Shown: positions 11,537 to 20,506 of the stretch, piece by piece
Layout: the number at the start of each line of letters is the position of its first letter
Numbering within the stretch: the first letter of the stretch is position 1
Assembly (NCBI GenBank): GCA_903849645.1
Contig: CAINJJ010000052.1
Coordinates: 1 to 48,895 of the forward strand
DNA: 48,895 bases
Direction of reading: 5' to 3'
Source of the DNA: an uncultured Acidobacteriaceae bacterium
GTDB lineage: Bacteria; Acidobacteriota; Terriglobia; Terriglobales; Acidobacteriaceae
Made by a program: the position numbers and the translations under genes
The notes under the pieces: model-generated
Seen by the model: the letters and a program-made list of their open reading frames with translations, nothing else
What the model was told of the DNA's origin: nothing
Database searches by the model: none

Positions 11537-11561
11537 GGACCCTTCCGGTCCATCTCTTTTT
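11537..11561 (+). terminator. Rho-independent terminator of the Nudix gene
   Basis: GGACC-CTTCC-GGTCC stem-loop followed by ATCTCTTTTT, 50 bases after the Nudix stop codon. The stem is only five pairs but can extend through flanking GATGG/CCATC alternatives. Confidence 0.5.
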
Positions 11562-11697
11562 GCGAAAAAATATGGCCTTTTTGTGATTTGTCAATCAACC
11601 ATTCTGGATAATTTGGCTTCATAATGGTTACCGGTGGGTTTTTCCCCAACACCTTACTCACCGCCACCTCAAGCCAAGCGCAAGAAAGCAGGAGCCT

Positions 11698-11928
11698 GTG
11701 GCCCAGTACAAAGGGAAGGTCAAGTGGTTCAACAACGCCAAGGGCTATGGATTCATCGGACGTGAAGACGGTCCGGATGTGTTCGTCCACTACTCGGCAA
11801 TTCAACTGGATGGATACAAGACACTGAAAGAGGGCGATGACGTGGAGTTCGACATCGTTCAGGGGCAGAAGGGGCCCCAGGCGGACGCAGTGCTTCGCCT
11901 TCGAGCAGAAGCCCACAACGCAGCCTAG
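11698..11928 (+). CDS. Cold shock protein (CspA family)
   Basis: Single-domain OB-fold RNA chaperone of 76 residues. RNA-binding motifs RNP1 (KGYGFI) and RNP2 (VFVHYSAI) are intact, and [16 protein letters not shown] is typical. The start is GTG at 11698 with AGGAG six bases upstream; no ATG is available. There are about 135 bases of AT-rich, probably untranslated sequence between the preceding terminator and the start, as is common for csp genes whose leaders act as RNA thermosensors. I could not define a convincing structure there. Confidence 0.95.
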   Translation: MAQYKGKVKWFNNAKGYGFIGREDGPDVFVHYSAIQLDGYKTLKEGDDVEFDIVQGQKGPQADAVLRLRAEAHNAA

Positions 11929-12141
11929 CGGCGCGAACCCTGAGGCGTAAGAGTGGAAGCCGTCCTGGGCGGCCAAGCTGAGTTGCGCCCAAAGGACTTG
12001 CGCTTGTCACACGGCAAAACAAACGAATCCCATTCAATCTGAGTTCGATTCCGTCTGCGCGCTCCTCGCCGGCCTGGAATCGTGTCCGCAGCAGTGCGCC
12101 TTTTGGTTTGATGCTCGATACTGTCTGCGGAGGGAATCCCG

Positions 12142-13884
12142 ATGGACAATCCGACCATGGCGCGGCTGCTGGCCGAGACCGCGGACCTGCTGGAGATTGA
12201 CGGCGGCGACGGGTTCAGGATTCGCAGCTACCGGCGCGCCGCCGAGGCTGTGGAACAGACCACGGTGGACCTCATGGCGGCGGCGGGCGATGTGGCGCGC
12301 CTGCTGGAGATTCCGGGAATCGGCAAGGGCATGGCCGCCAATCTGCAGGCGATTGCGGCCACCGGGACGCTGCCGCTGCGGGAGGAGTTGCTGGCCCGCT
12401 ACGGGGCTGGGCTGCTGGAGCTTCTGAAGCTGCCCGGCATGGGGCCCAAGACGGTGGCTCTGCTATGGGACGCGGCCAAGGTGGCCAGCGTGGACGAGCT
12501 TGCGCAGGCCATCGATGGGGGCCGGCTGGCCGGGCTGCCGCGGATGGGCGCCAAGCAGATTGAGAAGCTGCGCAAGGGGATCGAAGATTACCGGCGGAGC
12601 GCGGGCAGGTTCAGGATTGATGAAGGTGCGCAGGCGGCCGAGCGCATTCTGGCCTACCTGATGGGCTTTCCGGGCATCGAGAAGGTGACGCCGGCGGGCT
12701 CCCTGCGCCGGGGCCGGGAGACGGTAGGCGACCTGGACCTGCTGGTGACCGGGCCGGCGTGCGCGCCGGAGCACACGGGAGCTGCCGTGGAACATGTAGC
12801 CGCCTACCCTGGGATTCACGACATCATCGCCAAGGGGGAGAACAAGGTCAGCTTTCACCTGTCGAGCGGGTTGCAGGTGGACGTACGGCTGCTGCCGACG
12901 GCAAGTTACGGGGCGGCGCTGCAGTACTTCACCGGGTCGAAGGCGCACAACGTGGCGCTGCGGCAGCGGGCGGTCAAGATGGGCTACACGCTGAGCGAGT
13001 GGGCTCTGGCGCGGCTGGACGACGAGTCGACGGTGGCGGCGGCAACCGAAGAAGAGATCTACGCGGTGCTGGGGATGGACTGGATTGCTCCCGAGTTGCG
13101 CGAAAGCCTGGGAGAGATTGAGGCGGCGGCGCGCCATGCGCTGCCACGGCTGATTGCGGCGGGGGACCTGCGCGGCGACCTGCACATGCACACGACGGCC
13201 TCCGATGGGCACAATTCGATTCGTGAGATGGCCGAGGCGGCGCTGGCGCGCGGGCTCTCTTACATCGCCATCACCGACCACTCCAAAAACCTGGCCATGA
13301 CCAACGGGCTGGACGAGAAGCGGGCGCTGGAGCACATTGCACGCATCCGCGAGGTGGACGCGCAGATGGAAGGGCGCATCCGGATCTTCACCGGCATTGA
13401 GGTGGACATTCTGGCCGACGGGGCGCTGGACCTGGACGACGAGGTGCTGGCGCAGATGGACGTGGTGGTGGCCAGCGTTCATACGCGCTTTGAACAGGGC
13501 AGGGAAGAGATGACGGCGCGGGTGCTGCGCGCCATCGAGAACCCTTATGTGCGCATCCTGGGGCACCCCACGGGCAGGCTGCTGCTGCGCCGCGAGCCCT
13601 TTGCCCTGGACCTGGGGTTGGTGCTGCGCCGGGCCGCGGAACTGGGCGTGGCCGTCGAGCATAATGCGGCTCCGGAGCGGCTGGACCTGAACAACCGCGA
13701 CCTGCGGCTGGCCAAGGAACTGGGCTGCCGCATCGTGATCGACACCGATGCTCACGACGTGCGGCAACTGGGCGGTTTCGGCTATGGGCTGAGTCAGCTT
13801 CGGCGCGCCTGGCTGGAGCCGGGGGACGTGGTGAACACGCTGCCCGCCGGGGAGATTCTGGGCGCCCTGCGGCCAAGGCCCTGA
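12142..13884 (+). CDS. polX: DNA polymerase X family protein with PHP domain
   Basis: 580-residue bacterial PolX, a gap-filling repair polymerase with a metal-dependent 3-prime exonuclease/phosphatase domain. Order of domains: N-terminal 8-kDa-like and helix-hairpin-helix repeats (IPGIGKGMAANLQAI, LPGMGPKTVALL) at 1-150. Next is the nucleotidyltransferase palm with GSLRRGRETVGDLDLL carrying Asp197 and Asp199 and the third carboxylate at Asp247 (QVDVRLL). The PHP domain starts near 343 with DLHMHTTASDGHNS (His348, His350, Asp355), then ITDHSKN, TGIEVDIL, VASVH, LGHPTG, VEHNA and DTDAHDV. All metal ligands appear present. ATG at 12142 follows GGAGG. Stands alone. Confidence 0.94.
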   Translation: MDNPTMARLLAETADLLEIDGGDGFRIRSYRRAAEAVEQTTVDLMAAAGDVARLLEIPGIGKGMAANLQAIAATGTLPLREELLARYGAGLLELLKLPGMGPKTVALLWDAAKVASVDELAQAIDGGRLAGLPRMGAKQIEKLRKGIEDYRRSAGRFRIDEGAQAAERILAYLMGFPGIEKVTPAGSLRRGRETVGDLDLLVTGPACAPEHTGAAVEHVAAYPGIHDIIAKGENKVSFHLSSGLQVDVRLLPTASYGAALQYFTGSKAHNVALRQRAVKMGYTLSEWALARLDDESTVAAATEEEIYAVLGMDWIAPELRESLGEIEAAARHALPRLIAAGDLRGDLHMHTTASDGHNSIREMAEAALARGLSYIAITDHSKNLAMTNGLDEKRALEHIARIREVDAQMEGRIRIFTGIEVDILADGALDLDDEVLAQMDVVVASVHTRFEQGREEMTARVLRAIENPYVRILGHPTGRLLLRREPFALDLGLVLRRAAELGVAVEHNAAPERLDLNNRDLRLAKELGCRIVIDTDAHDVRQLGGFGYGLSQLRRAWLEPGDVVNTLPAGEILGALRPRP

Positions 13885-13948
13885 CGGCTGGCATAGACTG
13901 TGCTTGCAATCAGCTTTCAGTGCAGAGGCGGATTCCCGGAGGACGCGG

Positions 13949-14797
13949 ATGGGAGAGGCGCTTGTCAAGCTCATAGACGACCTGATTCGGCCGGGGAACC
14001 GGCCGTTTCTGGTGGCATTCACGGTGGTTCTGGTGGGGCTGGCCGTGTTTGTGATCTTCGTGTTCTTTGCCTGGCTGAAGAAGGAGAAGTTCAACCGGTC
14101 GCTGCATGTGGGGCCGCTCTGGATTCACCTGACGGGCGGGGAAAACGACCCCAAGGTGGAGGCGCGGGCCTACCGCAAGCTCTGCTACGTGAAGGTCAAC
14201 TTCCTGTCGAACCGGAAGACCAAGGCCACGCCGTTCTATGTGCGCACGGTGGACCGGCTGGACCCGGCTGACCGGGCGGTTGCGGTGTTTGACGAGGCGG
14301 TTTACCACACGCTCAAGCTCTATCCGGCCAAGCGTTCGCTGGGGGCGGAGAAGGACGTCTCCACGGGCGTGGTGGACCCGCGGCTTCTGATTCCGTGGCT
14401 GGCGGAGGTAGAGGCCAGCATCGAGCAGGAGAGGCGGATTCCGCAGATGGCGGACATCGAGGCCAGGGCGGACTCGGACACGATGTTCTCGGTTTCGCAT
14501 TTTCTCAATGGCTTGCAGGGGGCGAGCCAGGATTTTTGCACCTATGCGGACGAGGACGCGGAATCGCTGCGGCTGGTGGTGGATTTTTCGTCGATTCCCA
14601 ATGCGGCCGAGCGGGTGGTGCAGGGCAAGGTCGAGCTGCTCTTGGGCGGGCGGCCGGTGGACAGCGACGACCTGAAGTTCCAGCGCTGCGGCGAATCGGT
14701 CTACATGGCGCACTGCAAGGACGCGAAGAAGGGCTCGCTGCTGAAGATGTATTTCACGTTCAAGGACTGGGATGGGGCGGCGTTCGGCGGGGCGTAG
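13949..14797 (+). CDS. Single-pass membrane protein of unknown function
   Basis: 282 residues from the ATG at 13949, which has GGAGG eight bases upstream; a reading from 13904 is less likely. One strong membrane segment at about 16-43 (FLVAFTVVLVGLAVFVIFVF) follows a short N-terminus, so the remaining ~240 residues form one soluble domain. That domain has mixed alpha/beta composition with no motif I recognise (WIHLTGGENDPKVEARAYRK, DFCTYADEDAESLRLVVDFS). Two cysteines near the end (RCGESVYMAHCKDAKKG) could pair if the domain is periplasmic. Followed after 83 bases by another membrane-anchored unknown. Confidence 0.7.
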   Translation: MGEALVKLIDDLIRPGNRPFLVAFTVVLVGLAVFVIFVFFAWLKKEKFNRSLHVGPLWIHLTGGENDPKVEARAYRKLCYVKVNFLSNRKTKATPFYVRTVDRLDPADRAVAVFDEAVYHTLKLYPAKRSLGAEKDVSTGVVDPRLLIPWLAEVEASIEQERRIPQMADIEARADSDTMFSVSHFLNGLQGASQDFCTYADEDAESLRLVVDFSSIPNAAERVVQGKVELLLGGRPVDSDDLKFQRCGESVYMAHCKDAKKGSLLKMYFTFKDWDGAAFGGA

Positions 14798-14880
14798 TCT
14801 GGCCGTGGCTGGCGAGGCGCAGGCAGCAGCGGCGCAGCGCACTTCCGGTTCTGCTCTTGTGGCGGTAAGATAAAGGCCCT

Positions 14881-15501
14881 ATGAGCCAACTGGACCAGGA
14901 TCAAACGGAAAAGAAGACCAAAGCCCCCAGCGGCGAAGAGCTGACCAAGGGCAGCAGCCACATCGTGGTGGCGAGCATCATTGCCGCGGTGGTGGTAACT
15001 CTGGTGATTGCGGCGGTGGTCAAGCTGGGAGAAAAGCCTCCCATGGCCGTGGGCGAGATTGCACAGGTGTGGGCTCATGCGCGCCATGTGGAGACCTCAG
15101 GCTACGACGCCAACGGCGCTCCCATTCCCAAGGAGAAGTTTGACCAGGTGCTGGTGATTGCGCACGTGAAGCTGCGCAACCAGAGCAAGGCGCCGCTTTT
15201 TCTGCACGAGATCCTGACCAACGCCACGCTGGACGATGGGATTCACTCCAGCTATGCGGCATTTCCGGGGGATTATGACCGGGTGTTTATCGTCTATCCG
15301 GAGCTGGAGCCGCTGCATGGCAAGGGCCTGTCACCAGAGGCGACCATCGACCCCGGGCAGACGGTGGAGGGCAATATCCTGTCGGCGTTCCGGCTGACCA
15401 AGGCGCAGTGGGATGCGCGCAAGGACTTGAGTTTCAGCTTCAACTTCCGCTACCAGCATTCGCTGGAACTCAAGCCCCTGTCGGCGGTTACTGAACAGTA
15501 G
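14881..15501 (+). CDS. Membrane-anchored protein of unknown function
   Basis: 206 residues with one membrane helix at about 27-47 (VVASIIAAVVVTLVIAAVVK). The exported domain contains strand-like segments VLVIAHVKLRNQSKAPLFLH, TIDPGQTVEGNILSAF and SFSFNFRYQHSLELKPLS. This pattern suggests an immunoglobulin-like or DUF4352-like beta sandwich, but I cannot name the family. AAGG lies just before the ATG. The last 14 bases overlap the convergent gene on the other strand (15488-15501). Confidence 0.7.
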   Translation: MSQLDQDQTEKKTKAPSGEELTKGSSHIVVASIIAAVVVTLVIAAVVKLGEKPPMAVGEIAQVWAHARHVETSGYDANGAPIPKEKFDQVLVIAHVKLRNQSKAPLFLHEILTNATLDDGIHSSYAAFPGDYDRVFIVYPELEPLHGKGLSPEATIDPGQTVEGNILSAFRLTKAQWDARKDLSFSFNFRYQHSLELKPLSAVTEQ

Positions 15502-16318
15502 GCGGGGCGGGCGCGCCTTTGGGGGTGGTCAGGTAGCCGCTGATCTGGGCATTCTTGCCGCCCACGGAGTTGACCACGATTTCAAACAGCAGGGGATCTT
15601 TGCCCGCGTAGAACTGAAGAGGCTCGTTGAGGTTGCGATCCTTCTTCTCGTACTGCTTGTCGTCGGAGTAGATGATGAGGGTGAACTTGCTCTTTTTGGA
15701 GTCGGCCTTCTTCAACTCGAGGCTGACGGTGCCGACAGGCTTTCTCTGGCCCTTGGCGATGGTGAACTCGTAGTAGTTGCGGTCACCCTTGTGCTTGAGG
15801 GTCTCGAGCTCGTCGTGATTGCGGGCAATCAGGCTGCTGTGGTCGCTGAGATCGCCTTTCATCGAGGTGAGCTGGCTGATGGCGTTGGCCAGGTCGCTCT
15901 GGGTCTTGGCCACGTCGGTCTTGACGCCGCCCACATCGGATTTCACGGAAGAGACTTCGTTGGAGACGCTGGTCACCGCCTGGGCGGTCTTGTTCTGCGC
16001 GGCTTCGAGCCTTGCGCTGTCGGCCTGCTCGCGGCGGATGATCTCCTGGGCGCGGGCGTCCAACTGCTTCTGGGTCAGGCCGAGCGAGTTGCCGAGTTCT
16101 TCGGTGGCCACCTTGAGGCGCGCATCCGTCTCACGCAATGCAGCGGCCAGCTTGACGTCCTGCTGCTTGGCGTCGGCCAGTTCGGTCTGCTGACTATTGA
16201 TGCGGCCGCTGAGAGAGTAGCTCCAGACGAGGCCGCCGATCGCGGTCAAAAGGGCTACGGCGATCACCGCCAGCAACGCGCCGGAGTAAGTTCGAGGGGT
16301 ATTGTCCAGTTCACTCAT
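15488..16318 (-). CDS. Membrane-anchored coiled-coil protein of unknown function
   Basis: 276 residues if the second of two adjacent ATGs (16318) is used; GGAAGG lies upstream at good distance. A membrane segment at about 14-37 (LLAVIAVALLTAIGGLVWSY) is followed by a long heptad-rich region, residues ~40-170, full of Ala, Gln, Glu, Ser and Val (SVKSDVGGVKTDVAKTQSDL). A C-terminal beta-rich domain follows (YYEFTIAKGQRKPVGTVSLE, KFTLIIYSDDKQYEKKDRNL). The architecture suggests a periplasmic or cytoplasmic tether with a small binding domain. No enzyme motif. Overlaps tail-to-tail with the preceding plus-strand gene. Confidence 0.7.
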   Translation of the reverse strand: MSELDNTPRTYSGALLAVIAVALLTAIGGLVWSYSLSGRINSQQTELADAKQQDVKLAAALRETDARLKVATEELGNSLGLTQKQLDARAQEIIRREQADSARLEAAQNKTAQAVTSVSNEVSSVKSDVGGVKTDVAKTQSDLANAISQLTSMKGDLSDHSSLIARNHDELETLKHKGDRNYYEFTIAKGQRKPVGTVSLELKKADSKKSKFTLIIYSDDKQYEKKDRNLNEPLQFYAGKDPLLFEIVVNSVGGKNAQISGYLTTPKGAPAPPTVQ

Positions 16319-16607
16319 CATGTACCTTCCTGTGGCGGCCCATTTGGACAGGCCGCTCATTTTGGGTTGGCGGCTGCCGACCGGCCAGACGCCCAACACA
16401 CGTTTTGAACCCTGGAGTCTCGGTCACGTTTCCAGGTTGCAGCCCAGGGCCGGCGGGTTTCGGAGTTCCAAACTCCCGCCCACCCAAGGAGTGTACAGAA
16501 TATAGAAAGATTGACGCTTGTACAGGATAAAGGGATACATCGAGCTTTCTTATGGGTGGCATGGAAGCGTTTCGGGAGGATTTCCTGCCCCTTCCGTCCC
16601 ACCCACC

Positions 16608-16637
16608 GTGACAACCATGGAATCGCTACGTTATAAA
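16608..16637 (+). promoter_or_regulatory. Predicted sigma-70-type promoter of citrate synthase
   Basis: GTGACA (16608-16613), 18 bases, TATAAA (16632-16637): five of six matches in each box. The transcript would start near 16644, leaving a leader of about 90 bases before the citrate synthase ATG. It lies in a 413-base gene-free stretch (16322-16734) in which I otherwise see only a TGTACA pair at about 16493 and 16520 and no coding sequence. Confidence 0.5.
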
Positions 16638-16734
16638 CATCTTTACCGCTTGTTACGCGCCGGGAACCCGAACGGGAAAACGGCGCCTTTGCCCAATCGC
16701 TAAAAAACCACTGCAAGGGAGATATCCAAGGGCT

Positions 16735-17871
16735 ATGTCCACCGCTGTCGCTGGAAAGGGTCTGGAAGGAATTGTCGCGGCGAACTCCGGAATCTGTTGG
16801 ATTGACGGAGATGCAGGCGTGCTGGCCTACCGGGGGATCGACATTCACGAGCTGGCCGTGAATTCGACCTTCGAGGAGACCACCTATCTGCTGTGGAACG
16901 GGATTCTCCCCAATCAACTGGCTCTGCGGGAGTTCCATTCGCAACTGGCGATTTCGCGGGAACTCGACGTGCGGGTGATCGACATGTTGCGCGCGTTTCC
17001 CACGTCGGCCACGCCGATGGAGGTGCTGCGCACGGCGGTCTCGGCGCTGAGCTTTTATGACGCGGACGAGAAGGACAACTCGCACGACGCCAACGTGCGC
17101 AAGAGCTACAACCTGACCTCGCAGATCGCCATGATCGTGGCCATCTACGACCGCATCCGCAAGGGCCTGGAGATTGTGCCGCCGGACCGTTCGCTGAACC
17201 ATGCGGGAAACTTTCTGTGGATGCTGACCGGCGAAAAGCCCTCTGAAACAGCCACGCGTACCCTGGATATCGCTCTTATTCTGCACGCCGACCACGAGCT
17301 GAACGCATCGACCTTTGCCGCCCGCGTGATTGCGGCCACGCTCTCTGACATCCACTCGGCCGTCACCGGCGCCATGGGCGCGCTGAAGGGCCCGCTGCAT
17401 GGCGGAGCCAACGAAGCGGTGATGAAGCTGCTCTACGAGATCGACAAGGCGGGCGCGGACCCGGTGGACTATGTGAAGAACATGCTGGCGGCGCGGCAGA
17501 AGATCTCCGGCTTTGGCCACCGCGTCTACAAGACCGAAGACCCGCGGGCCACCCACCTGCGCAAGATGAGCGAGCAACTGGGCAACGACGCCGGCGTGCC
17601 GAAGTGGTTCCAGATGTCGCGGGCCATCGAACTCTACATCAACGCCGACAAGAAGCTGAACGCCAACGTGGATTTTTATTCGGCTTCGACCTACGCGACC
17701 CTGGGGATCGACATCGACCTGTATACGCCCATCTTCGCCATCAGCCGTATCGCCGGCTGGGCGGCGCATGTGATCGAGCAGTTGGACGACAACCGGCTGA
17801 TCCGGCCCCGTGCGGAGTACATTGGGCCAGCCTATCCCTCCCATTGGATTCCGATGGACGAGCGGGGCTAG
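16735..17871 (+). CDS. gltA: Citrate synthase (type II)
   Basis: Condenses acetyl-CoA and oxaloacetate to citrate, entry step of the TCA cycle. 378 residues, the length of the short archaeal/Gram-positive-like form. Conserved elements: GVLAYRGIDIHELA, LILHADHELNAS (His187), GPLHGGANEAV (catalytic His222), GFGHRVYKTEDPRA (His262) and VDFYSAS (catalytic Asp313), then WAAHVIEQ and the oxaloacetate/CoA arginine RPRAEYIG. It could also work as a 2-methylcitrate synthase, which cannot be separated by these motifs; no prp genes are nearby. Start ATG at 16735 has AAGGG directly upstream. Confidence 0.93.
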   Translation: MSTAVAGKGLEGIVAANSGICWIDGDAGVLAYRGIDIHELAVNSTFEETTYLLWNGILPNQLALREFHSQLAISRELDVRVIDMLRAFPTSATPMEVLRTAVSALSFYDADEKDNSHDANVRKSYNLTSQIAMIVAIYDRIRKGLEIVPPDRSLNHAGNFLWMLTGEKPSETATRTLDIALILHADHELNASTFAARVIAATLSDIHSAVTGAMGALKGPLHGGANEAVMKLLYEIDKAGADPVDYVKNMLAARQKISGFGHRVYKTEDPRATHLRKMSEQLGNDAGVPKWFQMSRAIELYINADKKLNANVDFYSASTYATLGIDIDLYTPIFAISRIAGWAAHVIEQLDDNRLIRPRAEYIGPAYPSHWIPMDERG

Positions 17872-18063
17872 GCGGCCGGGCAGACTGATTCCGGGCGCCG
17901 GAAGGCCCTGCCCCAGGGCTTTTCCGGCGAACGGCAATGTTTGTTAAACTGTGTTCCTTCAACGCCTTGCTTCTGCCTGCTCCTGCGTTCTTCCGGGGAG
18001 CGCACCCGCGGAAGAGCCGATAGACGTATCCTATTGATAGCATCAATCGAGCAAGGGGCACTC

Positions 18064-18972
18064 ATGCCAGTCCGTTCAGAGAACTCCATCCTTGTCTACG
18101 ACGTGGGAGGCAGCCACGTGGCTGCGGCGCTCTGCCGGCAACACGGTTACGCTCTGGAAGGGGTGCAGAGCGCCTCGCATCCCGAGGAGGAGACGGCGGC
18201 GGGCTTTGTCCGGCTGCTGCACTCGATGGGGATGAAGGCGTTGGCAGGCCGCGGCCCTGTGGAGGGAGCGGAGCTGGCCATGCCGGGCCCGTTCGACTAC
18301 CAGGCGGGCATCAGCTGGATGACGCACAAGCTGCCTTATCTGCATGGAGTTGACCTGCGGAGGGAAGTGGCCGCGAGCTTTGGCTGGGAGCCGGAACAGG
18401 TGCGCTTTTTGAACGACGCGGCGGCCTACCTGCTGGGCGAGATCGGGGCAGGGGAGGCCAAGGGCGCCGCACGGTCCATCGGGTTTACGCTGGGCACCGG
18501 CATCGGGTCCGCCTTTGCCGTGGATGGCAGCGTGGTGGTGGAGGGGCCGGGGGTACCGCCGGGCGGGGAGATCTGGAACGTCCCGTACCAGGGTGGCATC
18601 GTGGAGGATTTTGTGTCCACCCGGGCCATTCAGGGACTTTATCGGAAGCGGACCGGTCTGGAATGCGATGTGGCGGAACTGGCCGCGAGAGCAGCTTCGG
18701 ACCCGGTCGCCGCTGAGGTCTTCAAGGAGTTTGGGCGGCAGATGAGCCTGGCCCTGCGGGCCACCCTGGCGGCCTTTGCACCGGACGTGGTGGTGCTGGG
18801 CGGAGGCATTTCGCGCTCGGCGGAGCTGTTCCTGCCCTCGGCGCGCGAGGCGCTTGGAGGCCTGAGCCTGGACCTGCGGGTTTCAACGCTGCAGGACAAC
18901 GCCCCGCTGGTGGGCTCGGGTGTGGCGTGGTTCGGTCACGCGATGGCCGAGCCGGCGATGACCTCCGTCTGA
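18064..18972 (+). CDS. ROK-family sugar kinase homologue without the zinc-binding cysteines
   Basis: 302 residues from the ATG at 18064, with AAGGGG upstream; an earlier in-frame start would add an implausible Arg/Cys-rich stretch. ATPase-fold motifs are present: DVGGSHVAAAL (phosphate 1) near 13-23, FLNDAAAYLLGE (catalytic Asp118), GFTLGTGIGSAF (phosphate 2) and VVVLGGGIS (adenosine). ROK glucokinases normally carry a Cys-x-Cys-Gly-x2-Gly-Cys zinc motif after the GE-x-GH element. Here the equivalent region reads PPGGEIWNVPYQGGIVED with no cysteine and no histidine. It is therefore a divergent ROK member; hexose phosphorylation is inferred from the fold. Confidence 0.82.
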   Translation: MPVRSENSILVYDVGGSHVAAALCRQHGYALEGVQSASHPEEETAAGFVRLLHSMGMKALAGRGPVEGAELAMPGPFDYQAGISWMTHKLPYLHGVDLRREVAASFGWEPEQVRFLNDAAAYLLGEIGAGEAKGAARSIGFTLGTGIGSAFAVDGSVVVEGPGVPPGGEIWNVPYQGGIVEDFVSTRAIQGLYRKRTGLECDVAELAARAASDPVAAEVFKEFGRQMSLALRATLAAFAPDVVVLGGGISRSAELFLPSAREALGGLSLDLRVSTLQDNAPLVGSGVAWFGHAMAEPAMTSV

Positions 18973-19018
18973 GCCTGGCAAGAACGGCAGGTCTGGCGGC
19001 GATTTTTCAGTACGCCTG

Positions 19019-20443
19019 TCAATGAGCGGGCTCCAGCTCCCGCTGGCGGTGGCCGCTGGTTCCGGCGCCGGCGTCGGGCGGCAGGCCGAGGCTGTCGAGC
19101 ACGGGGCCCAGGGCCAGGACCGCAACAATCAGGATGGCCAATTGAAAGTCATGAAGCTGGGGAGCGGCGGCGGAGTGGCCGCGCGCGTGCGCGACCAGGC
19201 GGAGGGTGATGGCGCCGACGGCTACGCCCATGGCGGAGCCAAGCTGCATGATGGCGCTGAGGAATCCGTTGGCGCGGCTGATGCGGGCGGGTGGAATGTC
19301 GGCGTAGGCGATGGTGGTGGTGCAAGTGAACTCCATGGAGCGGAAGCCGCCATGGAAGAAGAGGATGGCCACCACGAGGGCGTGCGGCGTGGCGGGTGAA
19401 AAGGTGGCGCAGACGGCGATGGAGACGGCTGTCATGATGCCGCTGAAACGGATGACGCGGCGGAATCCGAAGCGGCGCAGGGCGGGGATGACGAAGGCCT
19501 TCATGGTTAGATCGCCGGCGAAGAGGGCGAGCAGGTAGAGGCCCGACTGGAAGGCGCTGAGCCCGAAAGTTATTTGAAACATCAGCGGCAGCAGAAAGGG
19601 CAGCACCCCGACGGCGATGCGGAAGGCGCTGGCGCCGTAGATGGAGAGCGCGTAGGTCCTGAGCCGGAGAGATTCGAAGTCAATGAGCGAACCGGCAGGG
19701 TGGCGGCGGGCGACGAGGACGGCGACGACTCCGCTGAGAAGGCTGAGGGCGAGAATGGCGGCAGGGAACTGCCAGCGTCCGTCCTCGCTGCCCAGCGCCT
19801 CCATGGCGTAGACGGTTCCGGCAGAGGCGAAGCCGCCCAGGAAGAAGGTCATCCAGTCAAAGGGGTGGACCTCGTCTCCGCGCACGTTTTCAATCCACAG
19901 CAAGGTCAGAGCGAGCGCGAAAAGGCCGATGGGCAGGTTGAGAAAGAAGATCCAGTGCCAGCTTGCGTAGGTGGTGATGAAACCGCCGAGCGGGGGACCG
20001 ATGACAAGGGCGGAGAGCGCCGGCCAGGTGATGTAGGCGAGAGCCTGGGTGAGCTTGTCCTTGGGCGCGGTGCGGAGGACGATGAGGCGGCCGACGGGGA
20101 CCATCATGGCCCCGCCGATGCCCTGCAGGATGCGCATGAGGATGAACTGGCGCAGGGCGGTGGACGCGCCGCAAAGCACCGAGGCCAGGGTGAAGATGCC
20201 GATGGCCGAGGCGAAGACGGAGCGGGAGCCGAAGCGGTCCGCGACCCAGCCGCTGATGGGGATGAAGACGGCCAGGGTGAGCATGTAGGCGGTCATGCCG
20301 ATGTTGAGGCTGACGGCGCCGACGTGGAAGCTGCGGGCCATCTGGGGCAGGGCAGTGGCGATGATGGTTCCGTCGAGCAACTCCATGAAGAAGGCCCCGG
20401 CGATCAAAGTAGTGACGTAGAACGGGGAGCGCGGCTTCTTCAT
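19019..20443 (-). CDS. MFS drug exporter, DHA2 (EmrB/QacA) type
   Basis: 474-residue proton-driven efflux protein, about 14 membrane segments. N-terminal motif LLDGTIIATALPQMARSFHV is the DHA2 motif D region. Motif A is GWVADRFGSRSVF, and motif C is represented by GPPLGGFITTYASWHWIFFL. EmrB-type TMs continue with NLPIGLFALALTLLW. Likely exports lipophilic or cationic compounds across the inner membrane; the substrate is unknown. Divergent from the amidohydrolase gene with only 63 bases between. No adjacent EmrA or TetR gene is present, so it may act alone. Confidence 0.9.
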   Translation of the reverse strand: MKKPRSPFYVTTLIAGAFFMELLDGTIIATALPQMARSFHVGAVSLNIGMTAYMLTLAVFIPISGWVADRFGSRSVFASAIGIFTLASVLCGASTALRQFILMRILQGIGGAMMVPVGRLIVLRTAPKDKLTQALAYITWPALSALVIGPPLGGFITTYASWHWIFFLNLPIGLFALALTLLWIENVRGDEVHPFDWMTFFLGGFASAGTVYAMEALGSEDGRWQFPAAILALSLLSGVVAVLVARRHPAGSLIDFESLRLRTYALSIYGASAFRIAVGVLPFLLPLMFQITFGLSAFQSGLYLLALFAGDLTMKAFVIPALRRFGFRRVIRFSGIMTAVSIAVCATFSPATPHALVVAILFFHGGFRSMEFTCTTTIAYADIPPARISRANGFLSAIMQLGSAMGVAVGAITLRLVAHARGHSAAAPQLHDFQLAILIVAVLALGPVLDSLGLPPDAGAGTSGHRQRELEPAH

Positions 20444-20506
20444 AAGTCCAGTTTACGTAAGCTGTGCGGTGAAGGGAGCGATTGAAGGTGCGTGGTATGT
20501 TGAGGC

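Noticed and set aside
12463..14094. A 543-codon open frame on the minus strand across polX.
   Set aside because: It is the antisense of a well-conserved polX gene; its composition (Arg/His/Gln/Pro) is that of a GC-rich shadow frame. The same applies to the long open frames opposite the S10 peptidase, atpA and bshC genes.
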